Part shown: positions 11,936 to 24,477 of the stretch, in pieces
Layout of the letters: the number at the start of each line of letters is the position of its first letter
How positions within the stretch are numbered: the stretch's first letter is position 1
Assembly: GCA_003290165.1 (NCBI GenBank)
Contig: QNQO01002048.1
Location: 1 to 64,000 of the forward strand
Length of the DNA stretch: 64,000 nt
Source of the DNA: Berberis thunbergii
Lineage: Eukaryota > Streptophyta > Magnoliopsida > Ranunculales > Berberidaceae
Direction of reading: 5' to 3'
Made by a program: the position numbers and the translations under genes
The notes under the pieces: model-generated
Told to the model about the DNA's origin: nothing
Database searches by the model: none
What the model saw: only the letters and a program-made list of their open reading frames with translations

Positions 11936-13099
11936 AAAGCATGTCTTATTTGATGTGCACTACAAAAAAAAAGCTTTAATAGCTACGGAAATTAGCAACG
12001 GATTTTTGATGCCGTCGCTAATTATAAGATTTGCGACGGCAAAAAACCGTCGCTAATGCTTTTGACACTGTTTCACCAACAATTTTTAAAATCCGTCGCT
12101 AAATATTTTGCGACGGCTAAAAACTATCGCTAATTCTTGTATTAGCAACGGTATCTTAACCGTCACTAAGCTTTACAAATAAAATTCATTAGCTACAGCA
12201 AAAAACCGTAGCTAATGGATTTTGTAAAAAAATATATATATAAAAAAAACATTAATGGATTTTTTGAAATATATATAGCTACGGTAAATGAGCCGTCGCT
12301 AAGTTTACAAAGATTTTTTATTAGCGACGGCCAAAAACCGTGGCTAATTGATTTTTTTTTAATTATAAACAAAAACATTTAGCTACGGCAACACACCGTC
12401 GCTAGGCTTACATTATTTTATATTACCATCGCTAAATTTTATTTTTTTTAAATATTTGACATTATTTTTATTTTAGCGACGGCAACAAAACCGTCGCTAA
12501 TTGTTTTCAAAAAAAAAATTAACATTATTTTTATATTAGCGACGGCAATAAACCGTCGCTAATTGTTTTTTAAAAATAACATTATTTTTAAATATCCACG
12601 GCAAAAAACCGTCGCTATTTAGCAAAAACTGTCGCTATTTGTATATTAGCGACGGCGAAAAACGGTCGTTGATTGATTTTTTTTAAAATAACATTATTTT
12701 TATATTACATACTATATAAAAATAACATTACTATACCTTACTTGCTATATAATAATTCTATGATATAGTCATTTTGATTAATTTAATGAATTAATTTAAT
12801 AATTCTATGATATAATAGTGCTTTATGGTAAAGAAACCCCACTGTACGAGTATTGGAGAAGGAATCCTAAGATCTTGAAATATTTATTATAAAAATAAAA
12901 TAAAAACTACTATGCACACAACATTCATAGTATGGTAATTGCCTAGCCTGAACCAACCTCTTAACTCGAAATTTGATCTCGAGGCAAGTCTAGCTTGGTT
13001 TTAGTTTAGTCTCGGTCAGTCATGGGCACACCTTCCGACTCCCCACTCAATCAACTTTCAACCTTATAATAATTGAGATGATCTATGTATGTTAAACCA

Positions 13100-13620
13100 A
13101 TCAAGATTTCTTGAACAGACTCATTCACTCATTGGTATTATCAGTGGTTGCTCTTGAAAAATGACAGATACAGCACATGGGTTCATTGGCAAGTTTCCTA
13201 GACTGCATTGTCTCCTCATTAAGACTAGGACAATCCTTCCTTGCAATCCAAACTTCAAGCTGAAGAAAGAAAGAAAAAGAAAAAGAAAAAGAAAAAGAAA
13301 AAGAAAAATACAGATGCAAATGAGTGAAATAAGGAGGGGAAAGCTAGTGAAACTTTGGTTGAAAGAAGCTTAGAGATGCAGCCTTTGACATTGAAGTCTG
13401 AAAAGTCCTCAGAATGTTTCGATACCACCTAAACATGTCTCGATTGAGTTTATGGTATGGGAGTTGTGGAGGATTCGTTCACAATATAGTAACAGGTGTT
13501 CTATGGGATCGCAACTTTGCTACTCTGATTCAAGCCATAAAAGTTATGGAAAAAAAAAATGTCCGAAGAAAAGTTGGGTACCCGGTAAGTATGTCATTAA
13601 TTATTTTTTAATTACAAATT
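13100..13620. other. non-repetitive core of the CACTA element
   Basis: Between the two motif arrays lies unique-looking DNA with short frames at 13414-13646 and a conspicuous A/G-rich microsatellite. I recognise no protein. It could be the decayed remains of transposase DNA or captured host sequence. Confidence 0.35.
13269..13309. repeat. (GAAAAA)n microsatellite
   Basis: About seven hexanucleotide copies lie inside the CACTA core. They create an apparent Lys/Arg repeat on one strand and Phe/Ser on the other. Confidence 0.85.
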
Positions 13621-14267
13621 TATATAAATTATTTGCTACTCGCTAATTAAATTTTTTTAAATTAACATTATTTTTATATTAGCGACGGTTTTTTTTAAAT
13701 AACATTATTTTATATTAGCGACGGCAAATTGTTTTTTTTTTGAAAAAAAAATTATGCACTAAAGAATTTAGTTACGGCGAAAAACTGTGGCTAAGTTTTA
13801 GATTTTTTTTTTTTTAGCGACGGCAAAAAACCGTTGCTAATTGGTTTTTGAAAAAAAAAATTATACACTAAAGAATTTAGCTACGGCGACGAACCGTGGC
13901 TAAGTTTTAAATTTTTTTTATTAGCGACGGCACCAAACCGTTGCTAATTGGTTTTTTGAAAAAAAATTATACACTAAAGAATTTAGCTACGACAAAAAAC
14001 CGTTGCTAAGTTTTAGATTATTTTTTTATTAGCGACGGCAACTAACCGTTGCTAATTGGTTTTTTTTTATTATACACTAAAGAATTTAGCTACGGCAAAA
14101 AGTCGTCGCTAATTGTTTTAAAAAAATAAACACGTCACCGATCCGCGTGAAACATCGTCTCAACTGTCAATAACACCAAAAAAATTTAGCTTAATCAAAC
14201 GCACTAAACCAAACCACGTCACCGATCCCCGTGAAACTAACACAACCAATCTCCTTCAATTACCTCT

Positions 14268-14277
14268 CTATATAAAT
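14268..14277 (+). promoter_or_regulatory. TATA-like box inside the CACTA element
   Basis: The sequence ctatataaat is followed within about 30 bp by a CT-rich, leader-like stretch (14285-14420, including ctctctcccctcccttcctc). This resembles a plant core promoter and 5' leader pointing right. No coding frame follows, so it may be the relic of the transposase promoter or of a captured gene. Confidence 0.35.
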
Positions 14278-15234
14278 TTAAATTTTCTCTACAAACCAAC
14301 TTAAACAAAAAATTTCTCTCAACCTCCAGAGAAGAAACCCACATAGGAAAAGTCTGCCGCTTCCTCGACACCGATCCCGGTCGCCTCTCTCTCCCCTCCC
14401 TTCCTCCGCCGCCTCCCTAGCTGCAAGAGATCTCAAATCTGAGATTTCAGATCTCAGATATTCTATAGATTTAATAATTTTTTTTTGTGGTTTTTGTCAT
14501 TTTTGTATGGATTCTTTGTAATTTTTTTGTAATTTTTGTATGATATTCTAGAGATTCTATGTAATTTTGATCAATTAATTTTGTGGTAGTTGATATTAAT
14601 TTTCAGAATGGACAATCATTAATAGCTAATTTAATTATAAAAAATGAATTATCATTTTTAATTTATAATTTATAATTTGTAAATTTCATTTGTCAATATG
14701 ATTTGCAACAAAGTTGACCCTAAATAGCCACGGTATTTGCCGTGGCTGTTTTGTCAATTAGATTTGCAATTTAGCGACGGCAAAACACCATCGCTAAATA
14801 GCCACGGCAAAAAAATGGTCATTAATTAGCACCGTCGCTATTTAGCAATTTGCGACAGTAGTGGTCGAAATTTTCAACGACTTTAGCGACGGAATTTTTG
14901 ACACTAGCAACGGGATAGTTTACCGTTGCTAATTCAAATAACGACGAATGAAATAGCTACGGTATTGCAACGGTTGTTGGGCCGTCGCTGATTCCTTTTA
15001 GCTACGGTTTTGGGACAATTAGCAACGGTTTTTAGCCGTTGCTGATTTCAATTTTTTTTGTAGTGGTAGGACGTGTGAAATATATATGGAGATTGTATTA
15101 CTAAGCATGTCTTATCTGATATGTGATGCGTGGGATATATATATATATGAACTATATCTATGATTTGGTATTTTGAAGTAATTTTCGTTTTCTGATTTTA
15201 AGACATAATTGTACTATGAGTAGTGTTTTTGTGC

Positions 15235-15790
15235 CACTCTGATACAACATGTTTTAAAATCATGGCGGTCTTTGGTCCAAAGTGAACAATAGGGTCGTTA
15301 CAGAATGATATCAGAGCCGGATTCAACTAGAAGTGTGTCAACGAGGTTGTTGGAAGGGGTGGATTGTAACATCCTTGTGTGGGCGGGCCTGAGGCTGACA
15401 GACTACCTTGTGTGGATGGGCTATGAAAGTTGACATGCTACCAAGTGTGGGTGGGCTAAGGTTGTCATGCTACTAAGGAGTTATAGTTTCGCATCGCCTT
15501 GGGTGAGAGAATATGATGTGCTATATATGTGCGAGTTTGGGTCCCCATAATACAATACGTTTGAAAGTCGTGCATGTGGATTGGGGTGAGTGGGTCCGAG
15601 ACAGACATGCTACCTTGTGTAGGCGGGCTTATGCTGACAGACTATCAAAGGAGAGTTATAGTCCCACATCGCCTAGATGAGGAAAAATGATGTGTTATAT
15701 ATATTCGAGTTTGGATCCTCATGATACAACGCATATAAAAATCATGAACGAGAGGGTGAGGGAAATGCCTAAGAGAGGCGGGTCGTTACA
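15235..15790 (+). mobile_element. TRIM-like LTR element
   Basis: The sequence gggtcgttaca at 15292-15302 is followed by a degenerate initiator-Met primer binding site (tgatatcagagcc). About 60 bp later a purine-rich stretch (ggaaggggtgga) precedes a TGTAACATCC start near 15367. That second repeat ends gggtcgttaca at about 15790. These features fit two LTRs (TGTAACA...TTACA), the left one truncated, around a tiny internal region. The right LTR contains a partial internal duplication around ctaccttgtgtggg. Confidence 0.5.
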
Positions 15791-16249
15791 TATTTCGTTG
15801 TGAAAATATGTAAAACATAAATGAATATGCGAAAAAGTAAGATACAAGTAAACTACCCTAATAAACATTTTAAATGTTCTGCAACCACTTTAGTAGCAGA
15901 ACACTTTGCAAGGTTACTCTTTAACCTGGAGGCAGTGAATCTATAACTAATTAGGTTCTTTGTTGAAGCTTTGAAGCAAGTTTATTGTTTTGTAGATGAT
16001 GAAATGAGTGAACATATGAGCGATTGTAAACTTTATCATCATTTTTTTTTATTAATATAAGGTTCGGGGATCCTAAAAACCCCAGCTCACTTTCCAAAAA
16101 AAAATATATATATACTAAATGAATTCTAAATACATATTTATTCCTATAAATGTAATTTTTTAAATAATTTTTGGATTTTATACAAAAAAAAAATGACAAA
16201 ATAGTTCTATTTGATTCATTCGTTTGAACTTTGAATACAGGCCAAGCAG

Positions 16250-16788
16250 CAAGTTTGATATCTTGACACATGATAGCGGTGATGCAGTCCACCCATGGAC
16301 CGATGGACGTCAAATAAGACTCGCGTCCTAAACATTTTGTCAAAAATAGATAACAGTGAATCAAAATGGAAGAATGAATTACATGGCAAAGGAGTTTGCA
16401 TTAAAATGATCCGGATTTGTTAACATATTAAATTCAACAGAAAATTCAATCCCATCTAAGACTAGCCAGCACTGATCCAAAATCGAACCATGTCCTGTAG
16501 AGTGAATTACTTGTGAAGCTTGAGAGTTTGCACACCACCTGGCCATGGCCTGCGTTTGCTTGGGTTTTGAGAAACAATCCATTGAAGTCCCTTCCTGGTT
16601 GAGAAGGATTTCGGGGCAGAAACCACATACTTTGTAGAACTTCCACTACTTTCCCTCTATTCAGCAAAGTATTTGCTCAGAGTGTCTTAAGTGATTAATT
16701 CCAAGCGTGAATTGTTTTTTTTTGGGCTGCCACTTTTTTCCTCTCAAGTTATAACTTGGAAGTTTCAAAATGTAAAGCTCACTCTGAT
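16250..16788 (+). pseudogene. secreted-peptide gene copy D, promoter relic
   Basis: The stretch 16240-16680 aligns with the upstream regions at 31.5-32.3 and 35.4 kb (gatgcagtc.ac, caaataagac, gtttgcattaaaatg) and with the proximal promoter of copies A-C (gagcttgagagtttgca, ccatggcctgcgtttgcttggg). After the leader word gcaaagtatttgctcag the signal-peptide exon is lost. Only a fragment matching the end of copy A (ttggaagtttcaaaatg) remains. A hAT-type terminus follows at 16789. Confidence 0.6.
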
Positions 16789-17370
16789 CAGGGGCGGATC
16801 CAGGCAGGGGCGGACTCAGGATTTCACTCCGGGGGGGGGGGCGAAATGACAATAATATTTGTCGATAATAATAATTTACTAAAATAACCATTTTCCAAAA
16901 AAAAAAAATTTGACAAATTTAAATACTACTATTTACTTTCTTTTGTTAATCTATAAAATAAGATATTGTATTGAGAGGTGAAAGACATTCACCTCGCCAA
17001 TTTACAAAAAGTATTACCTATAAATTGCAACTATGCAACTCATACGTACAAAAAGTATTATCTATAAAGGAATGTCTTTATAAGGACCCTTCAAAACACC
17101 TACTATTTCTTTCTAATTAACCATATCATTTTTACAAATATTCACGACGCGATCCCATGTTCTGGAATTGTTGCATGATGGCTTTATTTTCAATGGTGTC
17201 CAAAACATCCATTTCAATATTAATTAAGTAAATAAAAATATTATATTTACTTTCAAGCATTGTTATCATGGAAAAACATACAAACTCTAACAATATTTAT
17301 GAAAACATCCAATTCACAAGATTTAAGATTAATTTTCATGAACAAAATGTTAATGTACCTGAGCTGCAAG

Positions 17371-18336
17371 CAGGGGCAGATCCATAATTTTAGTCGAGGG
17401 GGGGGGGCGAAATGGAAAATACTTATTAGTTGATAATAGTAGTTATCAATGGTAAAGCCAAATTTTTTTATACCGAAGTTAGTAAGTAATAAAAAAAAAT
17501 TCAACTATAAAAAATACAATGCATATATCAAATTGGATCCAGGTGTAGTCCATTTTAAGCCAAAATAAGGTCATTATTGATAACCTTAGTAAAGAGCAAA
17601 CAAATATAATAACTAGAATATATAACTAATATCACAAAAGAGTTTGTCTAGGCAGCCAGACTTTAAAGCCATATTTTGGCCAAGCTAAAACATTTTTACA
17701 CCTTTATCCATTCTCTTTAAAATACAACCACAAACATTATCTATAGAAGTGTAAAAAACTTAAAAACTGACCAAAAAGTGGTTATAAAGTCTAGCTGTGT
17801 AAAATTGAGAATCACAAAATAATTAGAATAAGTTATATGTGAAGCTAAAAAAAAATTGAAATTTGCTAACCTAATATGATCATATTACAATTTCAAATAA
17901 AAAATAGTTTGTATGAGGCTCAAATTTTATACGAGTTGGCTAATGGTATATATTTTCAATGAATTCTATCGTTATTATTTTAAATATTTTTTTGTTAGAG
18001 GTTTTATATCACTTGTGAAAAACATTTCATTTCTTTAATGTTAACAAATTTTTATTAAACTAAACATTTTTTAATGTTTGCAATTTCTAATAAAATTGCA
18101 TTGAAAATAAAATAAAAATGCACTTGATAAGTTTCGAACTCAGGTCTTTTACTAAAAATAATAAACCTCTAACCACTGTACCAACAAAGACATGTTTGAA
18201 TATTTGGATAAATAAGAATCATAATGTATTCTACATTATATAATCAATTTTTTTAAGACTACAATATATATACTAAAATATTTTAAAAGTTGAGGGGGGG
18301 CAGTTGCCCCCTCGCCCCTTAGTAGGTCTGCCCATG
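17371..18336. mobile_element. 966-bp non-autonomous hAT element with perfect 8-bp TSD
   Basis: The element starts CAGGGGCAGATCC and ends with the near-complement GGTCTGCCCATG. It is flanked on both sides by gctgcaag (17363-17370 and 18337-18344). An 8-bp duplication with CAGGG-type inverted ends defines a hAT element. The interior has no transposase frame and includes G-runs next to the ends. Confidence 0.85.
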
Positions 18337-19469
18337 GCTGCAAGAGTGTAAAGCAAAATCCAAGTAGTCTTTGTCCTTCCTAGCTCTTCTTAGTCACGTG
18401 ATTTGCAATCTGTATATAAAATAACGAACAAAACTGGGGTTATACATTAATCACTTCAAAAACATATCCAATTAAAGATATTTTTGGAATAACAACCAAT
18501 GTTGTTTGGCACTCTACCATGCTTTAATAGTTTAATTGTGACGAATGACATGCATATCCAATTAAATTTTCTTTATACAATCTTCACAATAATTTAATTA
18601 ACATAAAACATATATACTTTAAGGCTTTAAGCCACTTTTGCTTTGCAAATCTTCATATGGGCTGGGCACGAACCACATATTTTGTCAAAATCCCATTAGC
18701 CACTATTTGTTAAACAAGCAACTAAGTCATTTTCTTTATCTATCTTTATGCAAAGAAGCTGATGAAAGAGCTTGCACTTTCTTGTTCTTCATTCAGATTT
18801 GACTAACATGTTAAATTAACCAACCAAAGGAATCCAAAGGAAGGAGGGAATAATTGCTTCAGATCTAAACACCAAATTAACCAACAAGACAGAAAATTTT
18901 CTCACCAAACAAGAGCCTTGACAGAAAATAGAACTTCTCCGCCTACGCTGGTACGCAGCAGCAGAGTCGAGAATCAGATCTGATCATCTGAAGAGGAACA
19001 ATCGAATAGACCTTGCGCATGGTGAGAGAAAAGAACACAATCATTCAACCGAACAGGTTGTGCGACTCCCTTTTAACTCCACAGACACTCTAGAAAATGA
19101 AGAACATGGTGACAATCATTCAACAAACACAAAAAACACCGTAAAAACAATTTCCTGAAACGAATTACAAAGAAAACCAACGAATCCCCCATAAGAAGAG
19201 TACATTTAAAAATCCCAATCAACATAAAATCAATACTCTTTAATCATAATTCATCATTCAAAACCCACTTAACCCCAAACAAAGGCAAACAATCTAACAA
19301 GAACTCAAAAAAAAAAAAAAAAAAAAAACCTTAACCAAAAGCAACATTATAAGCAAAACCCAGACTTGAAAAACCCTAAATTCAAAACACAAACAACTCA
19401 AATCATCAAATCAAATCCAAACCAAAACTCGAACAAAGGGGTTCGTGAATAACAGAACAGAGAATTTAC

Positions 19470-19656
19470 CAGTGAAGGGCTTCCGCTTGACACAAGGATC
19501 AAGTTGATTACACCACCGAAGTCGACACGACTTCCCTGACCTCCCAGGGATCCCCCGAGCAATCAGACTCCAATTCCTCGCTCCGAACTTGGACACGAGT
19601 CGACTCATAACCGAATCCTCCTCCGGCGACCACGGCCCCTTCACTCGGTCATCCAC
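19470..19656 (-). CDS. R2R3-MYB transcription factor, exon 1 only (R2 repeat)
   Basis: The frame opens with MDDRVKGPWSPEEDSVMSRL and ends DPCVKRKPFT at a GT donor (G/gtaaattc), giving 62 codons plus one base. Tryptophans in GPW, RNW and LRW are spaced 19 and 18 residues apart, the hallmark of a MYB R2 repeat; GRSGKSCRLRWCNQL is the recognition helix. Among families I know, the KGPWSPEED and DP.VKRKPFT signatures best match the plant clade that includes Arabidopsis MYB1, MYB25 and MYB109. Such proteins bind DNA in the nucleus. No R3 exon is found downstream on the - strand (down to 16.8 kb), and the exon is boxed in by hAT-type termini. It may be a captured or orphaned exon. Confidence 0.75.
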
Positions 19657-19951
19657 CTCCTTTGTGCCGCGTGAGAGAAGTCCTTGCGCCTTGCGCGTGA
19701 CTGCCTGAGAGAAGAGGAGCCTGTGCGTGACTGCGTGAGAGAAGGGGAACTTCCCTCAGTTCCCTGTGATGTGCGGCTATGTGTGAGAGAACAGAGAAGG
19801 GAACTTCCTGTGTTGTGCACTTGTGCAGCTGTATATGAGAAAACAGAGAAGGGGAACTGGTTATAGCCTTAGCCCTAATAGCAACTTTTTTTTTTTTTTT
19901 TAAATATGAACCAAATTTTTTTTTCTGGTCCCTAAATAGGTCCGCCCCATG

Positions 19952-20889
19952 CTCTTCACCATCAAATCTCTCACTATCAATTATGTTCCATTTTCTCTTT
20001 GTTATCTCTCACTAGCAGCTCTTCTTTAGGTTTTCAGTGATCAATATTCACCCCTTCTCCTGTTCTTCAAGTTGTTGGGGTTTTCGAAACTGATGTTTCT
20101 TCTCTTATTCTTTAAATTGCTCAGCTTGCAGATCTAAAGATCAGTTTAAGTTCGGGTTTAAGGGAATTTGAATGAGGGCAATCTATTTAGTCAAAAGGAA
20201 ATATGCATCTCACATCTCTTGTTTTATGGCTTTATCTACCTCATCAATACAAAATTTATCTTCAGAGGAGTTTGAGCTTTAATCTAGACCATTTTATGAG
20301 AACTTGAAAGGCGTAAAACTATTGCGGATAAACTTATAGAAATCCTGAAGCGAGATAGCATTTTCAATGTAGTATCTTCATAAAAAACCTACAGTGAAGT
20401 GTCAACATATATCTATTACAATTCAGAGTACTGTTTTATTATTCATTGTTGAGTGAACAAATTAAGGATTAAAGATAAAAGATGATTGAGATTGAAGTTG
20501 GAAATGTGGCGAGGGTTTAAATTCATTTTCTATAATGATATGTTATAAATATAAAATATGTAGAAAGGGAAAAAAATAAAAATAAAAATTTGAAAAAAGA
20601 TTGGTAAAATGTATATGTGGTGGTGAGAGAAAATATTGTATTTTTTCAAATTGAAAATTATCATAACTATTGTGGGATTTTGGTAAACTTGGTTTCGTTG
20701 AAATGCATTTTTGAGAATTTTTTCAACAAAATCAATGATCAATTTAAGCACTAAATTTTTTAAAATATATATTTTATTATTAAAAACGTCTATGCATTTC
20801 ATGCCGTTAATATTTCAATTTTTTCATAAAATGAAAACGGCTTCTCACGGCATATTCAAACAAACAACTTGATTCTAACAAAACTAGCG
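19952..20889. other. gene-free AT-rich stretch
   Basis: No gene, RNA or well-defined element is supported. Frames on the - strand around 20530-20802 are low-complexity Ile/Phe/Lys sequence. Confidence 0.5.
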
Positions 20890-21152
20890 ATCGATTTATA
20901 TGTGATTTTAACCGACAGAATATATATATATATAATAAATAATATATTTATATAAAAGTAAGATAACATGTATAAAAATGGTCGATCGGTTTGGTTTTAT
21001 TTTGGTTTTGGTTCATTTTAGTCGGTTCGATTTTGGTTCGGTTTTGTTAATGGTCAGTTCGGTTTTGGTTTGAAAATTTTGAAGCTGACTAAAGTTGGTT
21101 CGGTTCACGATTTTAATGAAAAACCAAACTGTCGGTTCGGTTTTCAATCCTA
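20890..21152. mobile_element. truncated hAT-like MITE (CGGTTCGG-rich family)
   Basis: The interior, with many cggttcgg/ttttggt words and the phrase attttaaccgaca, matches the intact elements at 47439-47940 and 38065-38574. The right end, ttttcaatccta, corresponds to their terminal taggattgaaaa. The left end is missing. Confidence 0.55.
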
Positions 21153-21347
21153 GTAATTTATTAAAAATGTTAAACTTCCAAACACTACACTAACAAAGAC
21201 ATGTAGAAATTGTTGAATGAACAATTATCACATTGTATTATACATTATAAATTAATTTTTTATAAAACAAAGTATTTTCTAAAAATATTTTGAAAGTTGA
21301 GGTGGAACCATTACCCCCGTCCTCGCCCTTAATAGATCCGCCCCCTG

Positions 21348-24017
21348 CCCACCACCAACGCGAAATTGGTGGTTATTGCTGATGATAAATATAGGGAAAC
21401 TAGAGAGAGGAATTGGAGGAAGAAAATGATGTTGGGCCTAATTTTATGGATTGGGCATTTTAAGATCTATTTGAACCCATGGCTTATAGATACAACTAAA
21501 AAAAAAAATCATACAATTGAGTGATTGACCGTAGTGGACTAATTTTAATTTATTTAGTAAAATTAAAATTATATATTTTTTAATACTAACTAAATTGGCA
21601 TGTGCAATATTTTTAACTAATGTCTCAAAATTAGTATAATATTTTGTTAGTCATCTTAAGATTTTTACCAAATCACCCAAAACTTTAATTTGCACTTAGC
21701 AATTTTTAAATAAAATTAATATTAAATATAGGTACACGTAGAGCACGTCGATCCCCGTGAATGTAACGAATGGTTTGTTTAATTCTAAAAGTAATTATCT
21801 AATCCCCACTAAATACATGAAAGCCTAATTAAGATAATCAAAATAACAAAACTTTCATGATTTGGCTGCTAAGATAAAATTTCAGACTTTGTTTAGGTCA
21901 AAAACCCAGAAGATGTGTTTAACTTATCCGTAAATTTTGAATCGTCGACGTTTTATCATTGCGTGTATTTCAAGAACAAGTTGAAATGGTATGCACCCTG
22001 TTTGAAAATTTATACAAGTAAAGATACAGTAAAAGGGTTTGCAATACTTGGGTGGAAAAATAACCTTTAAATATAAATTCTGTATATACTTTCAGTCTTT
22101 GCATTTTATTTGTATTTTTTTTAAAGTTTTTTCATCCAATTTCCAGGATAACAGTGTGGGACCAAAGGCATCATCTAGGTTTTTAATGAAAATTGGATTT
22201 GTCAACAGTAGCGGCATCCTTAAGTCCGTCAAATTTTGGTTTTCGAAAAATGCCCTCACACAAAATTCTAATTTCCCAACTTATCCTCTCCCTATTCTCT
22301 CTGCCTATTTCATCACTACCACCCCCTGCAAATTAAAACCACCAGCACCGCCATCTTCCTCTTCCCCTCCTCCTTCTTTCCATAATTTGCGACCCATCAC
22401 CACCCACTATCCCCTCCCCCCTTCTTTCCCACCATTGGACTCCCTTTTCCTCCTCTCTAATTGCACAAACTGCAATCTCTCCCTCTCCCTTCACTCTCTT
22501 GCCATAGATGTTGATGTTGAGGGAAGTGGCGGAGATGCAGAGTCAAGACGTGAAGTTGGATAGAGGGGAAGAAGAAGAAACCTCAATCGAAAAAATCACA
22601 AAACAAGAAACCCCACTGATTTCTTCATTTTCAAAAGCAAGGAATGTAATTTCTAAAAAAATGTCGAAATTTTGAATTATCGAATTTTTTTTTGAAATCC
22701 GAAATATTAATATATTTCGTTAGGCCAATCTCAATTTTCTTAAGTTTTAATTCGTTTTAATCTTAGTTTAGTATTAAAAAAAATTTATATAAGTGATTCT
22801 TATGCAATATATTGTTTGTATGATACTATATAAGTCATGTGATACTCTTTATGTAGTATATAAGAGTTTAAAATGCTTAAATTATATTGATAAATTTAAA
22901 ACTACAGCTAAATTTTTTACATTTTTTTCTATACAAAACGAAATATTTCTTAAAATCAATTTTCTGAAATTAGCTCAAAAAACAAAATCACAATCCTTGC
23001 TCAAAAGAAGGGTTTCAAGACATGAGTTTTCACACAAACCGTAATTACATACAGAGAAGCAAATGATGGAGAGACAATGACCTACCTCGAGATCATCAAA
23101 AGGGGTTGTTTATTTGCCGAAGAGAAGAAAAACACTTCGTTATGTTTTCTTGAAATTTGAGAGAAGCAAGAAAACCAAATGGTTTTTAATTTTCTCTCTG
23201 AAAGGGTTGAGGTGGAGTTGGGTGAGTGTGAGTGAGTTGTCTGCGGTCAACGGAATTTCGGAAAAGTTTTTCTTCCACTTGGAAAAAATAATATTTGGGC
23301 CTCATTGACCTACAGTGGATGATGAAAGTCCATGGGCCTATTTGGTTGTTCAACCTACATGCTCAAAATCTGCAATATTTTCAACAGTTCCCTAAATGGG
23401 AAATGTAACAAAAAATTCTAGAAAATCTTCACAAGCATTCTAAAACTATAGCACAATATCTATAAATTTCTGCTACATTCCTAATTATATAATTCACACA
23501 GCCTTCATCTTGTTCAGTCATCTCGAGCTGATAAATTGAAACTATAGCAGCATGTCCATTTCATTCGTCCACCAATACAACAGAGCTGATAAATCTGCAA
23601 TTTCAGTAAAGTAAGCAAATTTCAGTAAGTCTGCAAATTTCATTTGTCGACCAAAAAATCACAAATGCACCTCGTTTTCACATTGATTCCACACTAAACC
23701 ACAAGTAATTCCATTACCCAATGTATCCAACAATTCAAGCAAAAATCACAAAACCTTAAATCCTGAACAAGATGAAGCACAATAGAAGGAGAAGCACAAG
23801 ATGAAGCAAAAATCATCAAAATCACAAGATGAAGCACAATCATTCAAACCTGACCAACCCTAATACCCTTTTCATTGCTTTTTTTATCAGACTCGAGCAA
23901 GTCGACCCAAGCTAAAACCGAAGGAGAATATGAGAGACTTGATTTTTAACACCAAATCGAACAGAGAAGATGAAAAACAGTGGTTTTGTGATGAAATTAA
24001 CGGTGGTTTAGCCACAG

Positions 24018-24054
<37 letters not shown>

Positions 24055-24477
24055 ATGATGAACCAACCTTGTTAACAAAATAGGGGAAAAAGGAAGCATC
24101 TTGTTAGGGTTTTCTCGGATCTGGTCAAGAGATACGATCTGTTGGGTCGACCCAAGCTTGCTTGCTTTGAAGAAAGAACGGGAAGAAGATCCTATGGCGA
24201 AGCACTGATGACCCTGACAAACGAAACAGGAAGAATCTCCTTTTGTTTCTTGCTTTTCCTCGTTTCGAAGGGGTATGAGATAGCCGTTTGGGAGAGAATG
24301 GGGTTTGCTTGTTTTTCCTCATTTCAATGAAGGGTTCGAAGGAGTTGAGATTGAGCTTGGAGAGAATGGAGTCTTCGTTCTGTTTTGGGAGAGAATAAAC
24401 CCTAACAAACGGCTCTCACAAAACGGAGAGAGGAGGTGAGTTAACAAAGAAGTCAGGTTTTCTTTTACTCTTCAGGA
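21348..24477. other. gene-free stretch
   Basis: No gene can be supported. The long frame at 22039-22563 is low-complexity Ser/Pro over CT-rich DNA with no recognisable domain. A (TCCCTC)-rich segment lies near 22360-22500. Short frames around 23100-23300 show no homology that I recognise. Confidence 0.5.
24018..24053. repeat. poly-A tract, 36 bp
   Basis: An uninterrupted run of A. No retroposon body or target duplication is evident next to it, although it could be the tail of a decayed one. Confidence 0.9.

Larger units (their letters stand above)
11958..15065. mobile_element. non-autonomous CACTA (En/Spm-type) transposon
   Basis: The element begins CACTACAAAAAAAAA and ends TTTTTTTTGTAGTG, which are CACTA terminal inverted repeats. 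Flanking triplets are GTG (11955-11957) and GTA (15066-15068), an imperfect 3-bp target duplication. The same genomic flank beside copy B (about 8826-8900) lacks the element and serves as a paralogous empty site. Both subterminal regions carry dozens of inverted motif pairs of the form tagcgacgg....ccgtcgcta, the arrangement known for transposase binding in this superfamily. I see no transposase open frame; size is about 3.1 kb. Confidence 0.88.
16789..21347. mobile_element. nest of hAT-type termini (CAGGGGCGG... class)
   Basis: Left-type termini (caggggcggatccagg at 16789, caggggcggactcagg at 16805, caggggcagatcca at 17371) are balanced by right-type termini (aggtctgcccatg ending 18336, aggtccgccccatg ending 19951, agatccgccccctg ending 21347). 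This order suggests elements nested inside one another. Only the innermost pair has a clear target duplication; the pairing of the outer ends is inferred. Confidence 0.45.

Noticed and set aside
13125..13373. Lys/Arg- or Phe/Ser-repeat frames inside the CACTA core
   Set aside because: They are generated by the GAAAAA microsatellite and no flanking domain supports them.
15951..16364. 137-codon frame on the - strand
   Set aside because: It overlaps the promoter relic D and AT-rich DNA and shows no recognisable motif; homologous DNA at 31.5 and 35.4 kb does not keep the frame.
22039..22563. Longest open frame in the window (174 codons, +)
   Set aside because: Composition is low-complexity Ser/Pro over CT-rich DNA, with no domain, no splice-linked neighbours and no natural start context. 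It is a chance frame.
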